Below are positions 58,583 through 64,000 of a stretch of DNA of 64,000 nucleotides, piece by piece (the first letter of the stretch is position 1; every line of letters starts with the position of its first letter). Under the pieces are notes generated by a model. That model had not been told where the DNA came from. It saw nothing but the letters and a program-made list of their open reading frames with translations, and did not search any database. Both the position numbers and the translations under genes were made by a program. Source of the stretch: Oscillospiraceae bacterium. Its GTDB lineage: Bacteria > Bacillota > Clostridia > Oscillospirales > Ruminococcaceae. Location: the NCBI GenBank assembly GCA_020024285.1, contig JAHHTZ010000006.1, positions 1 to 64,000 of the forward strand. Direction: 5' to 3'.

Positions 58583-59935
58583 TTAACACTCCTTGTAAAT
58601 TTCTTTGATGATATCTTCCAGATGTACGCTGTGGCTTGCCTTAAACCATAAAACATCTCCCGGCTGGATCTCAGGCATCAGTGCCTTGAGCAGTTCTTCC
58701 TTTGTATCGAAGTGGTACGCCGTTTTCTGTCCGTCCACCGCGCCCTGCCATGTATTTTTACTCAGCTCTCCGCAGCAGTAGAGCGCATCGATCGCCTGCT
58801 TTGCTGCAAAGGCTCCGCTTTCATAGTGTGCCTTTTGCGCATGGGAGCCAAGCTCCAGCATATCTCCGACGATCATGTATTTTTTCCCGGAGCATTTCAT
58901 CGCTCCGAATGCCGTCATCGCCGCCTTGAGCGAATCGGGGCTGCAGTTGTAGCAGTCTTCCACCACGGTAAAGCCGTGATGCTCCACAACACGCTGACGC
59001 ATCCCCGACGGAACATACTGCCCCAGCGCCTCGACGATCACCCGATCGTCCATCCCGAACTCTTTTCCCACAAGGTAGGCTGCAAGCGCATTGTAGACAT
59101 TGTGGCGTCCGAAGGTCGGGATCTTCGCCGGGATCTCTTTGTTATCGTAACAGATGACAAAGGAGGTCTGCCCGTTTGATTCTTCGATTTGTGCTGCAAC
59201 GGCGTCGGCGGCTTCGTTTTCAATGCCGTAGGTACGGATGTCAAAGCGTTCGTCCTGAAATGTTCTGAGCAGATCGTCGTCGCCGCAGAGGATGAGGGGT
59301 GAGCCCTCCTTCATTCCGTCGCGGATCTCCATTTTTGCCTTGAGGATACCCTCGCGGCTGCCTAAAAATTCGATGTGCGATACGCCGATGTTGGTGATGA
59401 CTGCAACATCCGGTTTTGCACGGCGGGTCAGATCGGAGATTTCCCCGAAGTGGTTCATCCCCATTTCAAGGACTGCCGCCTCATACGATCCGTCGAGGCG
59501 AAGGAGTGTCTTTGGCAGTCCGACTTTGTTGTTGAGGTTGCCTTCATTTTTGAGGGTCTTAAACTGTGCCTGCAATACGGATGCGATCATTTCCTTTGTT
59601 GTGGTCTTTCCGACACTGCCCGTCACGCCGACCACCTTCATGGAAAACCGGTCGCGGTACCATCCTGCAATGTCGAGGAAGCCCTGCTCTGTGTCCTCGC
59701 AGAATACGAGGCGCGCATCCTCCCGGTTGCCGTGGTCCACCAGCGCATAGGCTGCGCCCTTTTGGAACGCAGCATCCACATACTGATGCCCGTCAAAATT
59801 TTCTCCCCTCAGTGCCACGAACAGACAGCCAGGGGTCATCCTGCGGGAATCGGTTTCGATTTCCTGTATGATGGTTTCGTCTTCGATTGCAGCACCCACT
59901 GCACGCCCAATTTCTTTTATTGTCATCGGATTCAT
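58583..59935 (-). CDS. murF: UDP-MurNAc-tripeptide-D-Ala-D-Ala ligase MurF
   Basis: 450 aa. ATP-dependent ligase adding D-Ala-D-Ala to the UDP-MurNAc tripeptide. N-terminal domain with FVALRGENFDGHQYVDAAFQ, ATP loop GVTGSVGKTTTKEMIASVLQ near residue 105, NEGNLNNKVGLPKTLL and metal site EMGMNHFGEISDLTRRAKPD, then DCYNCSPDSLKAAMTAF in the C-terminal domain. It is the only Mur ligase in the cluster here. Start ATG has GAGGTG upstream. Confidence 0.97.
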   Translation of the reverse strand: MNPMTIKEIGRAVGAAIEDETIIQEIETDSRRMTPGCLFVALRGENFDGHQYVDAAFQKGAAYALVDHGNREDARLVFCEDTEQGFLDIAGWYRDRFSMKVVGVTGSVGKTTTKEMIASVLQAQFKTLKNEGNLNNKVGLPKTLLRLDGSYEAAVLEMGMNHFGEISDLTRRAKPDVAVITNIGVSHIEFLGSREGILKAKMEIRDGMKEGSPLILCGDDDLLRTFQDERFDIRTYGIENEAADAVAAQIEESNGQTSFVICYDNKEIPAKIPTFGRHNVYNALAAYLVGKEFGMDDRVIVEALGQYVPSGMRQRVVEHHGFTVVEDCYNCSPDSLKAAMTAFGAMKCSGKKYMIVGDMLELGSHAQKAHYESGAFAAKQAIDALYCCGELSKNTWQGAVDGQKTAYHFDTKEELLKALMPEIQPGDVLWFKASHSVHLEDIIKEIYKEC

Positions 59936-59986
59936 TGGAGCACCTCATTATTTTAACAAAATTGATGTCTTATCTCTAAAAAAGCC

Positions 59987-62275
59987 TTAATTCTGCGGCG
60001 GAGCCTCTGCTTCGGCTTCAGCTTCCTTCTCTACAAAGCGGACGGTCACAAGCGAGCCGACCTCGGCGGTGGAATCGGCAGGTGGGTCCTGCTCTACCAC
60101 AACAGCCTGTGCCCCCTCCGGATTTTCGCCCTCGATGCGGATATTGAGCCCTGCATTGAGGATCATCTGGTTTGCTTCCTTGGCAGTCTTGCCCACAACA
60201 TTCGGCACGATCACGGTGGAATTGATGACGGTATCATCGGTGTAGAGGATGACGGTTCCGCCCTTCGGGATCTTATTCGGATTTTCGGGGATCTGCTTTA
60301 GGATCTCAGAGCCTTTGCCCACGATTTCCGTATTGAGTCCCAGTTCCCGCAGCTTGATCTGCGCTTCATGCGGTTTCTGCCCGATGAGATACGGCACCAT
60401 TGCGGTTTTCGCTTCTTCCTCTTCCTCGGTATAGACGGGGTCAATGCCAAGGTAAGGAAGGATATCCTCCAGCAGCGCCGCAACAACCGGCACTGCGATG
60501 GTGGAGCTGTGTGCATTTCCCACGACTGGCTCATCAAGAGCAACAAGGATGACGATTTCGGGGTCGTCTGCCGGCAGGAACGCAAAGAACGACAGCACAT
60601 ATTCTACGACCTGTTCGCCGTTGACATAGTTGTCGAGCTTTTCACTGGTACCTGTCTTGCCGCCGATGCGGTAGCCCTCGATGCGGCAGTGCCGTCCGGA
60701 GCCTTCGTCGCCTGTTACGACCTGTTCTCCCAGCTTCTGCATCATTTGGGAGGTTTCCTTGCTGATGACCTGCCGCCTTACCTTCGGCTCAAAGCTCTCC
60801 ACAATATTTTTATCGGAATCAATGACCTGTTTCACAACATAAGGCTGCATCAAATATCCGCCGTTGACTGTGGCTGCCGCCGCAGTGATGAGCTGGATGG
60901 GCGTGATCTTAAACGTCTGACCGAACGAGGAGGAGGAAAGCTCTGCAATGCCTAAATTTTTTTCCTTATGGTACAGGCTCCCTGCTTCACCCGGAAGGTC
61001 GATGCCTGTGCCCTCCGTCAAGCCGAAGGCATCGAAATATTTGTAGAAATTCTGCGCGCCCATGTTCTGACCGATTTGAATGAACGCCGGGTTGCAGGAG
61101 CGCTCGATCGCCTGTGCAAAGGAAAGCTGCCCGTGTCCGCCGTTTTTCCAGCAGTGGATCTTTCTTCCTGCCACGATATGATAGCCCGGACAGTAATACC
61201 CGGTGTTCGGCACTGCACTCCCGGTATCGAGTGCGGAGGCGGCGGTGATGAGCTTAAATACCGAGCCCGGCTCATACGGGTCGGAAACATTTTTGTTTCG
61301 CCACAGAAGCTGCTGCTCCTTGGCAAGCTGCTCCTTATATTCATCCCCGGAAAGGCCGCTCAATCGCTCCAGTGCCTTGGGGTCTGTCACCTCATTGGGG
61401 TGGTTCGGGTTAAAATCGGGCTTTGATGCCATCGCGAGGATCTCCCCCGTTTTCGCATTCATCACAATGCCCTGCGCCCATTTTTGAACGTCATGCTCCA
61501 CCAGGGCGATCTCGAGGTGTTTTTCAAGGAACTGCTGGATCGTTTCATCGATGGTCAGCACCAAAGAATTGCCGTCGCTTCCTTCATAGAGCTTTTGATA
61601 TTCAAACGGCATATCGCCGCTGAGTCCGTTTCGCGCTGCCACAAGGCGTCCGGCACTTCCGCTGAGGATGTTGTTGTAGTACGATTCGATGCCGTAGGCG
61701 CCCTGATTCATGTCGTTGACAAAACCGAGCACCGTGGATGCCAGGTTGTTGTACGGATAATAGCGCTGAGTGGTTTCCACAAGGGAAACTGTTTTGACTT
61801 TATTTTCCTGAATAAATTCCACAACGGCATCGTGGGTCTTTTTATCCACCTTTTTCTTGAGGACCTCATAATAGCTATTTTTGTTTTCTGCTTTTTTCTC
61901 GATAAACTCCGGCTCAAGCTCCAGGATCTCTGCGAGGCTGTCGCCGTTTTTCGAGCCCTTTCCGCGGGAAACAAGCTGGATCTGGCGTCTGGCACCCTCC
62001 TCATTGGACGGGAGGTTTGCCGGCTCAAAGATCACGTTCCACACGGTGGCGCTCTGTGCCAGCATTTTCATATTGCGGTCGTAGATGGAGCCGCGGTGCG
62101 GTTCGATCTCGATGTCGCGCAGCTGCTGGGTGATTGCCATCGTTTGATATTTTTTTCCGTCGATGATCTGGATCTTGAACAGGTTGATTAAGAGTACCGT
62201 GGTTGCGATGGAGCACAGCAAAAGCGCTATGACGGCGATCGTTGCACGCTGTTTATTGGAAGGACTTTTTGACAC
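59987..62275 (-). CDS. PASTA-domain class B PBP (PBP2x/SpoVD/FtsI type)
   Basis: 762 aa, from GTG 62275 (SKSPSNKQRATIAVIALLLC) because AGGGGGA lies 7 nt upstream; the TTG at 62293 has no ribosome site. One membrane anchor (IAVIALLLCSIATTVLLINL), dimerisation domain (IEPHRGSIYDRNMKMLAQS), transpeptidase with SVFK in YEPGSVFKLITAAS, SCN in IERSCNPAFIQ, and KTG in GGKTGTSEKL. Two PASTA domains follow (VPYLIGQKPHEAQIKLRELG and VPNVVGKTAKEANQMILNAG), then an EAEAEAEA tail. Cross-links septal or spore peptidoglycan with FtsW. Confidence 0.95.
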   Translation of the reverse strand: MSKSPSNKQRATIAVIALLLCSIATTVLLINLFKIQIIDGKKYQTMAITQQLRDIEIEPHRGSIYDRNMKMLAQSATVWNVIFEPANLPSNEEGARRQIQLVSRGKGSKNGDSLAEILELEPEFIEKKAENKNSYYEVLKKKVDKKTHDAVVEFIQENKVKTVSLVETTQRYYPYNNLASTVLGFVNDMNQGAYGIESYYNNILSGSAGRLVAARNGLSGDMPFEYQKLYEGSDGNSLVLTIDETIQQFLEKHLEIALVEHDVQKWAQGIVMNAKTGEILAMASKPDFNPNHPNEVTDPKALERLSGLSGDEYKEQLAKEQQLLWRNKNVSDPYEPGSVFKLITAASALDTGSAVPNTGYYCPGYHIVAGRKIHCWKNGGHGQLSFAQAIERSCNPAFIQIGQNMGAQNFYKYFDAFGLTEGTGIDLPGEAGSLYHKEKNLGIAELSSSSFGQTFKITPIQLITAAAATVNGGYLMQPYVVKQVIDSDKNIVESFEPKVRRQVISKETSQMMQKLGEQVVTGDEGSGRHCRIEGYRIGGKTGTSEKLDNYVNGEQVVEYVLSFFAFLPADDPEIVILVALDEPVVGNAHSSTIAVPVVAALLEDILPYLGIDPVYTEEEEEAKTAMVPYLIGQKPHEAQIKLRELGLNTEIVGKGSEILKQIPENPNKIPKGGTVILYTDDTVINSTVIVPNVVGKTAKEANQMILNAGLNIRIEGENPEGAQAVVVEQDPPADSTAEVGSLVTVRFVEKEAEAEAEAPPQN

Positions 62276-62378
62276 ACGCTTTCCCCCTGACAAGTAGCAA
62301 GTAAAATGGTGGATTTAGAAACAAAAGAAGGGCTAAGATACGCTTCTTAACTCCTTCTTTCTACATTGTTATTGTATT

Positions 62379-62864
62379 TTACTGTGCGCTGATATATTCC
62401 ACCAAATTACGGATCGAGTTTTTCGTTTTGGAGAAGAATCCTGCATCCGAATCGTTTGGAACGACCTTTGCATCGCCCTCCGAAAGGTTTACATAGGTGA
62501 TTTGGGATTCATCGAGCTTTACCATCCCCATATCGCGGGTCACAATAGTTTCAATGTTAGCCAATGCAACGGAGCTTTCCATTTCGTTTTGAAGCATGCG
62601 ATATTCGTTTTGCAGGGTTTCAAGCTCCTTTGTTTTTTCACTCACCTGATTGGTCACCTCAGTGATGGCGATTTGGTTAAACAGGATGGAGATCATCCCA
62701 ACAAGGAAGATCGCTGCATAGGTAAGCACACGCAGCATAAAATTGCGGTTTTGTATTTTTCGGTGCTTCTGATTGTGGATCACCTTGATCTGTGGCTCGG
62801 TCCGCTGCTTTTGCGGCTCAAACATTTCAAAGTTATATGCCGCATTTCCATCATATTTTGCCAT
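62379..62864 (-). CDS. ftsL: FtsL-like septum formation protein
   Basis: 161 aa from ATG 62864; ATG 62876 is also possible since the ribosome site is weak for both. Basic cytoplasmic part (VIHNQKHRKIQNRNF), one membrane segment (LTYAAIFLVGMISILFNQIA, about 49-68), and an extracytoplasmic coiled coil (VSEKTKELETLQNEYRMLQN) ending near RDMGMVKLDESQITYVNLSE. Long for FtsL, with an additional C-terminal stretch. Place between rsmH and the PASTA-PBP gene is diagnostic. Confidence 0.88.
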   Translation of the reverse strand: MAKYDGNAAYNFEMFEPQKQRTEPQIKVIHNQKHRKIQNRNFMLRVLTYAAIFLVGMISILFNQIAITEVTNQVSEKTKELETLQNEYRMLQNEMESSVALANIETIVTRDMGMVKLDESQITYVNLSEGDAKVVPNDSDAGFFSKTKNSIRNLVEYISAQ

Positions 62865-62898
62865 TTTATCACCCATCTTTCCGATTCACTCATTCGAT

Positions 62899-63825
62899 TT
62901 ATATTTTTTCCAACACACGCAGCTTCGAGCTTCGGCTGCGATTGTTTTCACTCAATTCTTCTTTGGAAGGCTCGATCGGCTTTCTGCTGACTAATTTTGC
63001 GCGCGGTGTCTTGCCGCAGATGCACACGGGAAATTCCGGAGGGCAGGTGCAGCCCTTTGTAAATTCTGCAAACATCTGCTTTACGATGCGGTCCTCCAGC
63101 GAATGGAAGGTGATGATGCAGAACCTTCCGCCTGAAGCAAGGCAGTCAAAGCTGTTTGAGATACACTCTTTGAGTACGCCAAGCTCGTTGTTCACTTCGA
63201 TGCGGATTGCCTGGAAGGTACGCTTTGCAGGATGTCCTCCCTCGCGGCGCGCCGCAGCTGGGATTGCCCGTTTGATGATGTCCACTAACTGAAATGTTGT
63301 TTCGATTGGGTGTTCCTCGCGCTCCTTCATGATGAAGTATGCGATTTTGGAAGCAAATTTTTCCTCCGAATATTCACGCAGGATTCTTGTGAGGTCCTCC
63401 TGCGAATAGGAATTCACCACATCGTATGCGCTCAGACCCTGTTGGCTCATGCGCATATCGAGCCTCGAATCCGCCTGATAGGAAAATCCGCGGTCGGCGG
63501 TATCGAGCTGGTGGGAGGAAACGCCGAGATCGAGCAGGATGCCGTCCACCTTTCCAATGTGAAGCTCCTGTAAAATAGAAGGGATGTCCTTAAAATCTCC
63601 GCGCACCACCTGTGCGCACGGATATGGTGCGAGGCGTTCGGTCGCTGTCATGATCGCATCCGGGTCCTTATCAATGGCGATCAGCCTCCCTGTGGTCAGC
63701 CTTTTGGCAATTTCACGGGAATGTCCTGCTCCGCCTGCCGTGCCGTCGACATAGATGCCGTCCGGCTTGATGTTCAGTGCATCAACCGTTTCGTGAAGCA
63801 GCACCGATCTGTGTTCAAATTCCAA
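62899..63825 (-). CDS. rsmH: 16S rRNA (cytosine1402-N4)-methyltransferase RsmH
   Basis: 308 aa starting with TTG 63825 (EFEHRSVLLHETVDALNIKP), with GAGGAG 7 nt upstream; an ATG at 63882 would overlap the end of mraZ. Methylates C1402 in the 30S P site. SAM motif VDGTAGGAGHSREIAKRL, DLGVSSHQLDTADRGFSYQ, catalytic-domain RTFQAIRIEVNNEL, and ITFHSLEDRIVKQMF. C-terminal basic tail. Second gene of the dcw cluster. Confidence 0.97.
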   Translation of the reverse strand: MEFEHRSVLLHETVDALNIKPDGIYVDGTAGGAGHSREIAKRLTTGRLIAIDKDPDAIMTATERLAPYPCAQVVRGDFKDIPSILQELHIGKVDGILLDLGVSSHQLDTADRGFSYQADSRLDMRMSQQGLSAYDVVNSYSQEDLTRILREYSEEKFASKIAYFIMKEREEHPIETTFQLVDIIKRAIPAAARREGGHPAKRTFQAIRIEVNNELGVLKECISNSFDCLASGGRFCIITFHSLEDRIVKQMFAEFTKGCTCPPEFPVCICGKTPRAKLVSRKPIEPSKEELSENNRSRSSKLRVLEKI

Positions 63826-63862
63826 ATGCGATCTCCTCTTTTCCTGTCCATCCGCTGAAAAT

Positions 63863-64000
63863 CTAAAATTCCAAGTCTGCAAGATCTTCGCCGATCTGTT
63901 CGGCGCTCATGTCGCAGAGTGTTTCGTTCCAGCGCGCAAGATCCCAGATCTCCGCGCGGTCCCCTGCCCCGATGATGACAAGCTCCTTTTGAAGCTGTGC
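63863..64000 (-). CDS. mraZ: Transcriptional regulator MraZ (partial, C-terminal end)
   Basis: Only the last 45 codons are in the window, running off the edge at 64000. The visible end reads LQKELVIIGAGDRAEIWDLA then RWNETLCDMSAEQIGEDLAD, the second AbrB/SpoVT-like half of MraZ. MraZ binds repeats upstream of the dcw operon and controls it; that promoter region is outside this window. The stop lies 37 nt before rsmH. Confidence 0.93.
   Translation of the reverse strand, partial: AQLQKELVIIGAGDRAEIWDLARWNETLCDMSAEQIGEDLADLEF

Overview
The window is a stretch of a spore-forming Clostridia chromosome (Firmicutes, probably Oscillospiraceae/Ruminococcaceae-like; the genus cannot be fixed by eye). 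The evidence is the Gram-positive PolC polymerase, the spore-cortex genes yabP/yabQ, a YlmC/YmxH sporulation protein, ThyX in place of ThyA, an ECF transporter module beside truA, CvpA, DUF5711/DUF5685 proteins, strong AGGAGG ribosome sites and sigma-A promoters with 17-nt spacers. Almost every gene is on the minus strand, so the description reads from high to low coordinates within operons. No rRNA, tRNA, CRISPR array or intact insertion sequence was found.

Layout: 1-861 is a gene-poor stretch with two tiny plus-strand ORFs and hairpins next to the 3' end of tmRNA, possibly the edge of an integrated element. 862-4660 is an RNA and DNA housekeeping block (SRP RNA, dnaX, ybaB, recR, smpB, ssrA). 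4736-10042 holds folate and nucleotide genes (fau, tmk, thyX), DJ-1, GNAT and DUF2156 proteins, and an S1-domain RNA-binding protein, which closes the yabP-yabQ-divIC-S1 operon (9479-11186). 11300-21970 is mixed: a metallo-beta-lactamase-fold hydrolase, tandem DegV proteins, a class B PBP behind a macro-domain gene, a J-domain/DUF5685 module, a CD0519-type membrane protein and dut-maf. 21972-35964 holds an amidohydrolase, a ClpE-like unfoldase, CvpA, the truA-ecfTA2A1 region, glmM and ruvCAB. A lone plus-strand serine hydrolase follows.

38169-50850 is the rpsB-tsf and pyrH-frr-uppS-cdsA-dxr-rseP-ispG-polC cluster: translation, UMP supply, undecaprenyl and phospholipid precursors, MEP isoprenoid synthesis and replication. 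50948-64000 is the division and cell-wall (dcw) cluster running mraZ, rsmH, ftsL, PASTA-PBP, murF, mraY, ftsW, murG, murA, ftsQ, ftsZ, then ylmC. MurB and the ligases MurC, MurD and MurE are absent from it.

The genes are mostly core housekeeping. The points most worth a second look are regulatory. The perfect 21-bp terminator hairpin after the macro-domain gene contains the Shine-Dalgarno of the PBP gene and ends against its ATG. rpsB has a structured leader. Palindromes sit at several promoters. A J-domain protein with a ten-cysteine tail sits beside DUF5685. Two extracytoplasmic proteins carry acidic Pro/Glu-rich tails.
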